51,718 nt of DNA from Flavobacterium psychrophilum (GTDB lineage: Bacteria; Bacteroidota; Bacteroidia; Flavobacteriales; Flavobacteriaceae). A program made the position numbers and the translations under genes. Numbering within the stretch: position 1 is the stretch's first letter; each line of letters opens with the position of its first letter. Below are positions 1 to 8,174 of the stretch, in pieces. A model generated the notes under the pieces. It was not told where the DNA came from. It ran no database searches and was given only the letters and a program-made list of their open reading frames with translations. The DNA lies in NCBI GenBank assembly GCA_945872245.1, contig CAMBZB010000014.1, forward strand, positions 1 to 51,718, written 5' to 3'.

Positions 1-48
1 ATAATTTTGATAAATTATATTCTAACTCAGTTACTATTAACAAAATGA
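1..48 (+). CDS. MlaE-family ABC permease, C-terminal end only (partial)
   Basis: Frame 1 is open from the first base and ends at TGA 46-48, giving about 15 hydrophobic residues ending in ILTQLLLTK. This is the tail of a gene that begins left of the window. Its stop overlaps the start of the next gene as ATGA, so the two are probably translationally coupled. The identity as an MlaE-type lipid-transport permease is inferred from the hydrophobic tail and from the MlaF-like ATPase that follows; the visible sequence alone is too short to prove it. Confidence 0.55.
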   Translation: MILINYILTQLLLTK

Positions 49-806
49 TAGAGATACGTAATTTAGAGAAATCATTTGGCGACAGCAAAGTTCTTAAAGG
101 TGTTTCGAGCGTTTTTGAAACCGGCAAAACTAATTTAATAATTGGACAAAGCGGTTCAGGGAAAACCGTCTTATTAAAAAGTCTTTTAGGCATCCATTCC
201 CCTGATTCCGGAACTATTTGTTTTGACGGCAGAATATATTCCGATCTTGATACATCGGAAAAACGGGAGTTGCGCACCGAAATCGGTATGGTTTTTCAAG
301 GTAGTGCCTTGTTTGACTCCATGACTGTTTCAGAAAATGTTGGGTTCCCTTTGAAAATGTTTACTAACGATGATACTGCCAAAATCCAAGAGCGTGTGGA
401 TTTCGTTTTAAAAAGGGTCAATTTAGTCGATGCACATCATAAATTGCCTTCGGAAATATCGGGGGGAATGCAAAAACGCGTTGCTATTGCTCGTGCCATT
501 GTAAACAATCCTAAGTATTTATTTTGTGACGAACCCAATTCGGGATTGGATCCAAACACCGCCATATTAATAGACAATCTTATTATGGAAATTACCGAAG
601 AATACAACATTACAACCGTAATCAATACCCATGACATGAACTCCGTTATGGAAATTGGAGAAAATATATTATTTCTAAAAAACGGAATTAAAGAATGGGA
701 AGGAACTAAAGAAGATATTTTTAGAACAGATAATGCGGCTATTGTTGACTTTGTATATTCCTCAAAGTTATTCCGAAAGGTTAGAGAAGCCTATTTAAAA
801 GAATAA
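45..806 (+). CDS. ABC transporter ATP-binding protein, MlaF-like
   Basis: A 253-residue cytoplasmic ATPase subunit. Visible motifs are Walker A GQSGSGKT (34-41), Q-loop glutamine 85, signature SGGMQKR (139-145), Walker B YLFCDEP (158-164), D-loop NSGLD and switch histidine 196. The SGGMQKR signature and EPNSGLDP context are typical of the Mla/Ttg2 group, which moves phospholipids between the outer and inner membranes. In this family the ATPase pairs with an MlaE permease and an MCE-domain substrate-binding protein. The ATG overlaps the stop of the upstream permease fragment (ATGA), supporting one operon. No MCE gene follows within the window; the next gene lies on the opposite strand. The ABC family is certain, the lipid substrate is inferred. 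Confidence 0.88.
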   Translation: MIEIRNLEKSFGDSKVLKGVSSVFETGKTNLIIGQSGSGKTVLLKSLLGIHSPDSGTICFDGRIYSDLDTSEKRELRTEIGMVFQGSALFDSMTVSENVGFPLKMFTNDDTAKIQERVDFVLKRVNLVDAHHKLPSEISGGMQKRVAIARAIVNNPKYLFCDEPNSGLDPNTAILIDNLIMEITEEYNITTVINTHDMNSVMEIGENILFLKNGIKEWEGTKEDIFRTDNAAIVDFVYSSKLFRKVREAYLKE

Positions 807-836
807 AAAAAACAGCAGTTTAATATATAGATTTTT

Positions 837-1895
837 CTACTTTTTTAGTTGACTAGCAATTTCCTTTATTTCTTGTTCCTTGCTCTTAGGATAAATCAGT
901 AAGACATTGTCTTTATCCACAATGATGAAATCCTCCAAACCATCAATAATCACTACTTTATCTTTAGAGGTACTGATAATGTTACTCGATGAATTATTCA
1001 ACAAAACAGTGGCATTTACAACGGCATTATTATTTTCGTCTTTCGGTAATTTCTCGTGTAAGGAACCCCAAGTACCTAAATCATTCCAATCAAAAGTAGC
1101 CGGAAGAACATACACATTTTTAGCACTTTCCATCACGGCATAATCAATGGAAACGTTTTCTGCCAAGGCATAATTTTGATCGATAAAAGATTTTTCAGCA
1201 ATAGTATTATAACTTTCTAGTCCTTTAGTGAATAAGGCATTCATTTGTGGTTGGAATTTTTCAAAAGCCTCAGTTATCGCTTTAACACTCCAAATAAAAA
1301 TGCCGCCATTCCATAAAAAATTACCGCTTTTCAGAAAGGATTTTGCGGTCTCGTAATCTGGCTTTTCACGAAATTGAGAAACTTTTTTTATTGAATTCGT
1401 GTCTTTTTTATCATATTCAATATAACCAAAACCCGTATTGGGGAAAGTGGGTTGAATCCCGAGAGTCATCAAGGCATTTTCTTTGGCACAAAAATCAAAA
1501 CAGCGTTGTAAATTTTGGGCAAAAGCATTTTCGTCTTCTATCCAATGATCGCTTGGCGCAACCACCATAACGGCGTCTGGGTTTTGTTTTTGGATTTTTA
1601 ATGAAGCATATAAAATACACGGAGCCGTGTTTCTCATGGCAGGTTCCAATAAAACCTGTTCTTGCTTCACCATTGGCAATTGTTCCAATACAATGGAATT
1701 GTAGCTTTCGTTGGTTAAAATTAGGATGTTTTCAATAGGAATCAATTTTGACAATCGGCTGAACGTTTTCTGAATTAAGGTTTCACCCATACCTAGCATA
1801 TCGTGAAACTGCTTTGGAAATTCGGTTGTGCTTACTGGCCAAAATCTGGATCCAACTCCCCCAGCCATTATGATTGCGTAATAATTTTTATTCAT
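837..1895 (-). CDS. manC: mannose-1-phosphate guanylyltransferase
   Basis: A 352-residue nucleotidyltransferase that makes GDP-mannose from GTP and mannose-1-phosphate, for surface polysaccharide and glycoprotein synthesis. Visible motifs are the pyrophosphorylase signature GGVGSRFWP (12-20) with FPKQF (26-30), EPAMRNTAP (84-92), APSDHWI (113-119), GFGYIEY (155-161) and FREKPD (175-180). The length matches the short single-domain form; the C-terminal mannose-6-phosphate isomerase domain found in some ManC proteins is absent. The gene converges on the MlaF-like gene, with 30 bp between stops. A TAnnTTTG-type element lies 57-64 bp upstream of the start, so it is probably transcribed on its own although sprT ends just upstream on the same strand. 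Function is well supported; the symbol is by family similarity. Confidence 0.88.
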   Translation of the reverse strand: MNKNYYAIIMAGGVGSRFWPVSTTEFPKQFHDMLGMGETLIQKTFSRLSKLIPIENILILTNESYNSIVLEQLPMVKQEQVLLEPAMRNTAPCILYASLKIQKQNPDAVMVVAPSDHWIEDENAFAQNLQRCFDFCAKENALMTLGIQPTFPNTGFGYIEYDKKDTNSIKKVSQFREKPDYETAKSFLKSGNFLWNGGIFIWSVKAITEAFEKFQPQMNALFTKGLESYNTIAEKSFIDQNYALAENVSIDYAVMESAKNVYVLPATFDWNDLGTWGSLHEKLPKDENNNAVVNATVLLNNSSSNIISTSKDKVVIIDGLEDFIIVDKDNVLLIYPKSKEQEIKEIASQLKK

Positions 1896-1951
1896 GGTCT
1901 TTGGAAATTCCGATTGCTATTGAAATGAAGTAACATTTTTAATTAATTTGG

Positions 1952-1959
1952 CAAATATA
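1952..1959 (-). promoter_or_regulatory. candidate -7 element for manC
   Basis: On the minus strand this reads TATATTTG, an exact match to the Bacteroidota -7 consensus TAnnTTTG, 57 bp from the manC ATG. No good TTG -33 element was found at the usual distance, so the call rests on one half-site. Confidence 0.4.
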
Positions 1960-1960
1960 A

Positions 1961-2560
1961 TCAACTCGGCAATAATTCTACCTCGGCATTTGGATTAAAA
2001 AGATAGGTTCTTCCCGAACTTATTTCCAAGCACTCATAACGTTTCGTCCTTAAAGCGCCTTTTTTAAAAATCTTGCCATTGTGAATCCTGAAAATACTGC
2101 CGTAAGGGATTTCAAAGATATGGTTTTTATCATTTTGTGCGTCAAACTGTTTGAGTGCCAATGCCAAGGTGGCATCAGTGTCACTACTTGCAGAAGGATT
2201 TTTGAAATGTCTTGCCAATAATGGCAATAAATGATTCGGGAAAATCTCTGGACGAATAAATGGAATCATCAATCGTTGAAAGGAATATTTCCATTCATTT
2301 CCATGTGGTTTGATGTTGCGTCCAAATTTTTCGAAAGCCACCAAATGAGAAATTTCGTGAACCAACGTAATCAAAAACTTGTATTTATTCAAACTAGAGT
2401 TGACCGTAATTTCATGTTTTCCACTCAATCCCTTTCGGTAATCACCATGTCGAGTTACACGCTCATTAACAATTTTAAGATGAACTTCGTTAGCCACAAT
2501 CAGTTCGAAAACAGGTTTTACGGCATGTTCTGGAAGATATTTAGAAAGTGTTTCGGACAA
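1961..2560 (-). CDS. SprT-like zinc metallopeptidase-domain protein
   Basis: A 199-residue protein with a zinc-binding HEISH motif at residues 68-72 inside a helix (LVHEISHLVAFEKFG), the hallmark of SprT-like domains. The protein has no signal peptide, so it should be cytoplasmic. SprT-like proteins are putative metalloproteases; the eukaryotic relative Spartan acts on DNA-protein crosslinks, but the bacterial role is poorly defined. The start is TTG at 2558-2560: an in-frame TAA lies three codons upstream and no ATG is available, and MSETLSKYLPEHAV is a sensible N-terminus. It lies 13 bp after the SDR gene stop, so the two are probably co-transcribed. Family assignment is good, biological role unknown. 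Confidence 0.8.
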   Translation of the reverse strand: MSETLSKYLPEHAVKPVFELIVANEVHLKIVNERVTRHGDYRKGLSGKHEITVNSSLNKYKFLITLVHEISHLVAFEKFGRNIKPHGNEWKYSFQRLMIPFIRPEIFPNHLLPLLARHFKNPSASSDTDATLALALKQFDAQNDKNHIFEIPYGSIFRIHNGKIFKKGALRTKRYECLEISSGRTYLFNPNAEVELLPS

Positions 2561-2573
2561 AATCAGTTACTAG

Positions 2574-3251
2574 TTATGGATTAGTCGAAGAAACTTGCAA
2601 TACTTTTCCGTTGTAATATTTATTCCCGGTCAAGGCAAAATCAAAAATATAATTGGCCATATCCTTGGCTGAAATTGGCGCTTCATAACCCGGAAATGCT
2701 TCTTGCAACATTTCTGTTTGAACTGCGCCTAGAGCCAAAACGTTGAATGCAATTCCCATTTCCTTGTACTCTTCAGCCAGCAATTCTGACAATGTAATCA
2801 CAGCTCCTTTACTAGAACTATAAGCTGCAAGACCGGCAAATTTTATGCTTCCTTGAATGCCTCCCATTGAACTTATGGTAACCACGTGACTTCCTTTTTG
2901 TAAATAAGGCAAAGATATACGTGTCAAATTGGCGACACCAAAAACATTGACTTTATAAATGTTTTCAAAATCGGCTTGTGTGGTTTCCGAAAAAGGTTTC
3001 AACAACAAACTGCCTGCATTATGGATTATAACATCCACCCTTTCCCATGAATGAGAGAGAAAATTATCCACTTTCTGCATTTCAATTTCATCGGATAAAT
3101 CGACTGATAAACAAGTAATATTTTGGTTTTCAATAAGAGTTTGAGGCATTTTTCTAGAGATGGCCAATACATTGTGACCGGCGTTGGCAAACTGTAAAGC
3201 CAGTTCATAACCAATTCCTCTTGAAGTTCCAGTGATGATGATGTTTTTCAT
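2574..3251 (-). CDS. short-chain dehydrogenase/reductase (SDR)
   Basis: A 225-residue Rossmann-fold NAD(P)-dependent oxidoreductase of the classical SDR family. The cofactor glycine motif TGTSRGIG is at 7-14, NAG at 78-80, the catalytic serine region TISSM around 125-129, and the catalytic YxxxK pair is Y144/K148. Basic residue R33 after the second strand suggests NADP preference, which is an inference. The substrate cannot be read from the sequence. It is slightly short for the family (usual range 240-260), but the C-terminus VLQVSSTNP is complete. It lies directly upstream of the sprT-like gene. Confidence 0.88.
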   Translation of the reverse strand: MKNIIITGTSRGIGYELALQFANAGHNVLAISRKMPQTLIENQNITCLSVDLSDEIEMQKVDNFLSHSWERVDVIIHNAGSLLLKPFSETTQADFENIYKVNVFGVANLTRISLPYLQKGSHVVTISSMGGIQGSIKFAGLAAYSSSKGAVITLSELLAEEYKEMGIAFNVLALGAVQTEMLQEAFPGYEAPISAKDMANYIFDFALTGNKYYNGKVLQVSSTNP

Positions 3252-3382
3252 TCGAAGATACTATTTGTTTTTTTACGGAAAATGGAATTGCTTTGCCTGT
3301 TCGCTATCGCTCGAGCCGCACACCTCACTTTCAACAAAATTTAAATTTGTTTGGTGCTCATTTCATCTAGCGAAAATAAGCA

Positions 3383-3414
3383 AAATCTTTAAAAAAAGTG
3401 GTTTTAAAAGATTT
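3383..3414 (-). terminator. weak hairpin downstream of the acyl-CoA dehydrogenase gene
   Basis: An 8-bp inverted repeat AAATCTTT / AAAGATTT with a 16-base loop lies about 40 bp past the stop of the leftward acyl-CoA dehydrogenase gene. It is AT-only and has no clear T-run, so it is at best a weak terminator. Confidence 0.25.
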
Positions 3415-3453
3415 ATAAATATTAGGTAGATTCAACAACTAAATGCAAGTTTA

Positions 3454-4596
3454 TTATCCCGCAATAATACTTCTTGAAATCACAATTTTCTGAATTTCAG
3501 AAGTGCCTTCGTAAATCTGGGTAATCTTGGCATCTCGCATCAACCGCTCTACGTGATACTCTTGCACATAACCATTGCCCCCGTGAATTTGAACAGCTTC
3601 AATAGTGGTATCCATCGCTGTTTGTGAGGCAAAAAGTTTTGCCATCGCCCCGCTAATATCATAATTTTTTCCATTATCCTTATCCCAGGCGGCTTTCAAG
3701 CAAAGATGTCTTGCAGCTTCAATATTAACCGACATATCAGCCAATTTGAATGCAATGACTTGATGATTGCAGATTTCTGTTCCAAATGATTTGCGTTCTT
3801 TCGAATATTTTAAAGCCAATTCATAAGCTCCAGAAGCGATTCCCAAGGCTTGAGAAGCAATTCCTATTCTTCCGCCAGCTAAGGTTTTCATCGCAAATTT
3901 GAAACCGAAACCATCTTCACCAATCCTGTTTTCTTTGGGGACTTTAACATCGTTAAACATCAATGAATGCGTATCTGAACCACGAATTCCCATTTTATGT
4001 TCTTTTGGACCAATGCTAAACCCAGGCATATCTTTAGTCATAATCAACACATTAATGCCATTGCTTTTTTGCTCCACGTGAGTTTGTGCAATAACTAAAT
4101 AAACGGAAGCTGTGTTGCCATTGGTAATCCAATTTTTGGTTCCATTGACCAAATAATAATCTCCCATATCGAGGGCTGTGGTTTTTTGTGAAGTGGCATC
4201 ACTTCCCGCCTCGGGTTCGCTTAAACAAAAAGCACCATGAATTTCGCCCGAAGCCAAAAGCGGCAACCATTGTTGTTTTTGCTCCTCGGTTCCAAATTCC
4301 TGCAACCCCCAGCAAACAAGCGAGTTATTTACGGACATCACCACCGAAGCCGAAGCATCTACTTTAGAAATTTCCTCCATGGCAAGAACATACGAAATCG
4401 TATCAAGTCCACTCCCACCATACTTTGGATTCACCATCATTCCCATAAATCCAAGCTCGCCCATTTTTTTGATTTGATCGGCTGGGAAAATCTGTTTTTC
4501 ATCTCTTTCAATTACGCCTGCCAACAATTCGTTTTGAGCAAAATCTCTTGCGGCTTGTTGAATCATCAAATGTTCTTCGGTTAGATTAAAATCCAT
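3454..4596 (-). CDS. acyl-CoA dehydrogenase
   Basis: A 380-residue FAD-dependent acyl-CoA dehydrogenase, which introduces the alpha-beta double bond in acyl-CoA and passes electrons to electron-transfer flavoprotein. Signature CLSEPEAGSDA is at 124-134. The catalytic base is predicted to be E363 in QIYEGTSEIQ near the C-terminus, the position used by short-, medium- and branched-short-chain enzymes. Length is exactly typical. Chain-length preference is not decided by the sequence; short- or branched-chain is the best guess. The gene is single and divergent from anmK, with a 96-bp gap that carries a possible -7 element on the minus strand. Confidence 0.93.
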   Translation of the reverse strand: MDFNLTEEHLMIQQAARDFAQNELLAGVIERDEKQIFPADQIKKMGELGFMGMMVNPKYGGSGLDTISYVLAMEEISKVDASASVVMSVNNSLVCWGLQEFGTEEQKQQWLPLLASGEIHGAFCLSEPEAGSDATSQKTTALDMGDYYLVNGTKNWITNGNTASVYLVIAQTHVEQKSNGINVLIMTKDMPGFSIGPKEHKMGIRGSDTHSLMFNDVKVPKENRIGEDGFGFKFAMKTLAGGRIGIASQALGIASGAYELALKYSKERKSFGTEICNHQVIAFKLADMSVNIEAARHLCLKAAWDKDNGKNYDISGAMAKLFASQTAMDTTIEAVQIHGGNGYVQEYHVERLMRDAKITQIYEGTSEIQKIVISRSIIAG

Positions 4597-4639
4597 AGTT
4601 TTATAAAATAAAAGATGGTTTTTGTTAAATAAACACTAT

Positions 4640-4647
4640 CAAAGATA
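4640..4647 (-). promoter_or_regulatory. candidate -7 element for the acyl-CoA dehydrogenase gene
   Basis: Reads TATCTTTG on the minus strand (TAnnTTTG consensus), 44 bp upstream of the ATG. No convincing -33 element accompanies it. Confidence 0.35.
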
Positions 4648-4692
4648 CATTTTTATACTGAATTTTTGGATTTTGGATTGTAAATTTGGACC

Positions 4693-5760
4693 ATGAAACA
4701 TGATAATTATAATGTTATTGGGGTCATGTCAGGCACCTCACTGGACGGTGTAGATTTAGCCCAAATTCAGTTAACATTACACAACAATAAATGGACTTTT
4801 AAGATTATCGAAAGTGAAACAGTTTGTTACGAACAAAACTGGGTTAATCAGCTGAAATTAGCCGTGGATTATCCTGAAACTGAACTGGAAAAACTAAACG
4901 CAGCATATACTAAACTTCTCGGAAAAATCATTTCCGAATTTATCGAAAAGCATAAAATTGAAAATCTTGATGCCGTTTGTTCCCACGGCCATACTATTCT
5001 ACACCAACCCGAAAAAGGTCTAACATTACAAATTGGTAATTTGCCCGAAATTTCAAGTTTCATTAATCAAACCGTGGTTTGTGATTTTAGGGTTCAAGAT
5101 GTAAAATTAGGCGGACAAGGTGCACCTTTGGTTCCCATTGGCGACCGCCTTTTATTTTCAGAATATGATTATTGTATGAATCTAGGCGGTTTTTCGAATG
5201 TTTCGTTTGAACAAAATGGAGAAAGAATTGCCTTTGACATTTCTCCAGTAAACACGGTTTTAAATAATTATGCCAACCAATTGGGATTAAACTATGACGA
5301 TAAAGGTGAAATTTCAAGTACAGGAAAAGCCAATAAAGGGTTGTTGGACCAATTGAACGCTTTGGACTTTTACCAACAAAAACACCCTAAATCATTGGGT
5401 TTTGAATTTGTAAAAGACGTCATTTTACCCCTGATTGAAAGTTTCGACATCCCCATTGAAGATAAATTATGTACTTTTACCGAACATGTGGCTTTTCAAA
5501 TTGCGCAAGCTTTACCAAATAAAAAAGGAAGCATCCTGATAACAGGTGGCGGCACATACAATGATTTTCTCATCGAACGCATTTGTTATTATTTGCCGAA
5601 AATGGAAATCGCAATCCCTTCAGACAAAATTCTGGAATTCAAGGAAGCTTTAATATTCGCATTGCTTGGCGTTTTGAAATTGCGTAATGAAATCAATGTT
5701 TTGAGTAGTGTAACAGGAGCAAAAATAGATCACAGTTCGGGGGAAATTTATTTTCCTTGA
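4693..5760 (+). CDS. anmK: anhydro-N-acetylmuramic acid kinase
   Basis: A 355-residue sugar kinase that hydrolyses and phosphorylates 1,6-anhydro-MurNAc to MurNAc-6-phosphate in peptidoglycan recycling. The family hallmark GVMSGTSLDGVD is at residues 10-21; further support comes from the CSHGHTILHQP region, LGGQGAPLVPIGD, NLGGFSN and the second phosphate-binding loop ILITGGGTYNDF. Length is typical. It stands alone on the plus strand upstream of nhaA, 46 bp away. No etherase (murQ) gene is adjacent, which is common in this phylum. Confidence 0.95.
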   Translation: MKHDNYNVIGVMSGTSLDGVDLAQIQLTLHNNKWTFKIIESETVCYEQNWVNQLKLAVDYPETELEKLNAAYTKLLGKIISEFIEKHKIENLDAVCSHGHTILHQPEKGLTLQIGNLPEISSFINQTVVCDFRVQDVKLGGQGAPLVPIGDRLLFSEYDYCMNLGGFSNVSFEQNGERIAFDISPVNTVLNNYANQLGLNYDDKGEISSTGKANKGLLDQLNALDFYQQKHPKSLGFEFVKDVILPLIESFDIPIEDKLCTFTEHVAFQIAQALPNKKGSILITGGGTYNDFLIERICYYLPKMEIAIPSDKILEFKEALIFALLGVLKLRNEINVLSSVTGAKIDHSSGEIYFP

Positions 5761-5806
5761 AGCCTTTTCAAAAATAAATGATGTTTGGTTAAATAAATAC
5801 AATGCA

Positions 5807-6967
5807 ATGAAGCAGAAAATACAGCGTATAAATCCCCCAAAACTATTTAAAGAATTTTTTGAAAGCGAAAAAACGGGTGGACTTATCTTGATGGGCTGTA
5901 CCCTAATTTCATTGATATTGGCTAATTCTTTTTTTAGTGACAATTACCTTCACTTTTGGCACACGAATTTTTTAGGACAATCCATTGAATATTGGATTAA
6001 CGATGGATTGATGGTCATTTTCTTTTTGTTAATTGGACTGGAATTAGAGCGAGAAGTGTATCAAGGAGAATTGTCGAATATAAAAAATGCGCTATTACCC
6101 ATTTTTGCGGCAATTGGCGGAATGCTCGTTCCGGCAGCTTTGTATTTACTCTTCAATTATGGAACGTCCACGCAATCTGGTGCAGGAATTCCAATGGCAA
6201 CGGACATTGCGTTCGCTTTAGGAATCTTATCGCTTTTGGGCAATAAAGTTCCCACTTCCTTAAAAGTATTTTTAACCGCTTTGGCCGTAATTGATGACTT
6301 GGGAGCAATTTTGGTCATTGCCCTATTTTATACCAAGACTTTACTTTGGACAAACCTTTTGATTTCATTAGGAATTTTTGCTTTTTTATTGGTTTTAAAC
6401 CGATTAAAAGTAAAAAACTTAATTCCCTACTTGATTGGAGGAGTCGTAATGTGGTATTTTATGCTCAATTCAGGTGTTCACGCAACGATTACGGGAGTTT
6501 TATTGGCCTTCGCCATACCCTTTGGAGACGGTAGCAAAAAATCAACCTCTATTGTTTTGCAACAATTTTTACACAAACCGGTCGCCTTTATCATTCTACC
6601 CCTATTTGCATTGGCCAATACGGCCATCATCTTAAGTTCTGATATGGGTGCGATTTTGACCCAACATTACAGCCTTGGAATTGCAGTGGGTCTTATCGTT
6701 GGGAAACCTATTGGGATTTTCGCATTAAGTTTATTAGTGGTGAAATTAGGAATTTGCAAACTTCCCAAAGACTTACATTGGAAATCCATATTTGGAGTTG
6801 GATTCTTGGGAGGAATCGGTTTTACAATGTCCATTTTTGTAACCCTTTTGGCTTTTGAAGATGTAACAGTTATCAACAATGCAAAATTCATCATTTTACT
6901 TTCTTCCTTGATTGCTGGAACAATAGGGTTTATAAGTTTGAAACTAACGCTGAAAAGGAAACGATAG
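5807..6967 (+). CDS. nhaA: Na+/H+ antiporter NhaA
   Basis: A 386-residue inner-membrane antiporter with about 12 hydrophobic segments that expels Na+ in exchange for protons. The ion-binding aspartates are all present: D133 in MATDIAFALG and D163/D164 in AVIDDLGAI, matching the E. coli numbering closely. Other family blocks such as FFLLIGLELEREVYQGEL and GIGFTMSIFVTLLAF are intact. Length is typical. It follows anmK by 46 bp on the same strand, but co-transcription is uncertain. Confidence 0.96.
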   Translation: MKQKIQRINPPKLFKEFFESEKTGGLILMGCTLISLILANSFFSDNYLHFWHTNFLGQSIEYWINDGLMVIFFLLIGLELEREVYQGELSNIKNALLPIFAAIGGMLVPAALYLLFNYGTSTQSGAGIPMATDIAFALGILSLLGNKVPTSLKVFLTALAVIDDLGAILVIALFYTKTLLWTNLLISLGIFAFLLVLNRLKVKNLIPYLIGGVVMWYFMLNSGVHATITGVLLAFAIPFGDGSKKSTSIVLQQFLHKPVAFIILPLFALANTAIILSSDMGAILTQHYSLGIAVGLIVGKPIGIFALSLLVVKLGICKLPKDLHWKSIFGVGFLGGIGFTMSIFVTLLAFEDVTVINNAKFIILLSSLIAGTIGFISLKLTLKRKR

Positions 6968-6995
6968 AAACATTTCATTAAACGACAATTTTTAG

Positions 6996-7003
6996 TAAGT
7001 TTG
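6996..7003 (+). promoter_or_regulatory. candidate -7 element for the exbB-exbD-tonB operon
   Basis: TAAGTTTG matches TAnnTTTG, 59 bp upstream of the exbB ATG and 28 bp past the nhaA stop. The -33 region has only a weak TTTCATT. Confidence 0.4.
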
Positions 7004-7062
7004 AGCGTTTTTAAAAACAGCACTCATTAAGATTATACAATATACTTAACACAGAAATAAAA

Positions 7063-7767
7063 ATGATAGCTTTCCTTCAAATTGATTCAATAGCCGTAGC
7101 GGCACAAGTCCTGGAAAAAACCGCAACAAAATCCGAGTTATCTGTAATGGATATCGTTTTTAGCGGCGGAATTGCCGGACAAACCATAATGGCAACCATT
7201 TTTATCATGCTCTTTTTTGCCATTTATCTTTATTTCGAAAGACTTATGGCTATCAATGCCGCTTCAAAAATTGATGCTAATTTTATGAACAATATCAAGA
7301 TGGATATCATGAAAGGGAAAATTGATTCAGCAAAAATGCTTTGCGCCAAAACCAATTCGCCCGTGGCCAGATTGATAGAAAAAGGGATTTCCAGAATAGG
7401 AAAACCACTGGCTGACATCCACACCGCCATAGAAAACGCAGGGAAATTAGAAATCTACAAACTGGAAAAAAACGTGAGCATGTTGGCAACAATTTCTGGT
7501 GCCGGGCCAATGACTGGATTTTTGGGAACCGTAGTTGGAATGGTTATTGCCTTTCATAAAATGGCCGAAAGTGGCAGCAATAAAATTGAAATGAGCACAC
7601 TGTCCGAAGGGATTTACACTGCGATGATGACCACTGTTGTAGGTTTGATTGTTGGAATTGTTGCTTATGTGGGTTACAACCACTTGGTTACCAAAACCGA
7701 CAAAATTGTAAACCAAATGGAAGCCAATGTGGTTGAATTTCTTGATATGTTAAACGAACCTACTTAA
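7063..7767 (+). CDS. exbB: MotA/TolQ/ExbB proton channel family protein
   Basis: A 234-residue inner-membrane protein. One long hydrophobic segment lies near residues 40-60 (TIFIMLFFAIYLYFERL), followed by a cytoplasmic loop and two more spans, including the conserved block SGAGPMTGFLGTVVGM and TAMMTTVVGLIVGIVAYVGYN. In this family the channel uses the proton motive force to drive a TonB- or TolA-like partner. Here exbD follows 4 bp downstream and a TonB-like gene after that, so it probably energises TonB-dependent receptors. A TolQ role is the alternative. Confidence 0.9.
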   Translation: MIAFLQIDSIAVAAQVLEKTATKSELSVMDIVFSGGIAGQTIMATIFIMLFFAIYLYFERLMAINAASKIDANFMNNIKMDIMKGKIDSAKMLCAKTNSPVARLIEKGISRIGKPLADIHTAIENAGKLEIYKLEKNVSMLATISGAGPMTGFLGTVVGMVIAFHKMAESGSNKIEMSTLSEGIYTAMMTTVVGLIVGIVAYVGYNHLVTKTDKIVNQMEANVVEFLDMLNEPT

Positions 7768-7771
7768 TCTG

Positions 7772-8167
7772 ATGAATTTACGAGGAAGAAATAGAGTCTC
7801 GGCTGAATTCAATATGTCATCCATGACCGACATCGTGTTTTTGTTGCTCATCTTTTTTATGATAGCATCAACAACCATTGTGTCTAATAATGCCTTGGAT
7901 CTAGTTTTGCCAAAATCATCCGGTAAATCGGATGAGGTAAAAAATGTCTCGGTAAGCGTCAACAGTAAATTGGAATACTTTATTGACAAAGATAAATTTG
8001 CCGAAAACACATTGGAAGAAAAACTAAAATCGATGTTGGTCAACCAAGCTGAACCAACGATACTTTTACACGTAGAGGAAGGTGTCCCCATAGAAAGAGC
8101 GGTGAGTGTAATGGATATAGCTTATAGAAATAAATTCAAAATTGTTTTGGCTGTAAGTCCAAAATAG
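7772..8167 (+). CDS. exbD: ExbD/TolR family biopolymer transport protein
   Basis: A 131-residue protein with a short cytoplasmic N-terminus, a single membrane span at about 18-36 and a periplasmic domain. The span carries the conserved proton-pathway aspartate (D20 in SSMTDIVFLLLIFF). It is the stator partner of ExbB. The gene starts 4 bp after exbB and ends 7 bp before the TonB-like gene, a tight operon. Length is normal for short Bacteroidota ExbD proteins. Confidence 0.92.
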   Translation: MNLRGRNRVSAEFNMSSMTDIVFLLLIFFMIASTTIVSNNALDLVLPKSSGKSDEVKNVSVSVNSKLEYFIDKDKFAENTLEEKLKSMLVNQAEPTILLHVEEGVPIERAVSVMDIAYRNKFKIVLAVSPK

Positions 8168-8174
8168 CATCCGA

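Noticed and set aside
4681..4688. TAAATTTG as a promoter for anmK
   Set aside because: It ends 4 bp before the anmK ATG, so a start at the normal distance would fall inside the gene.
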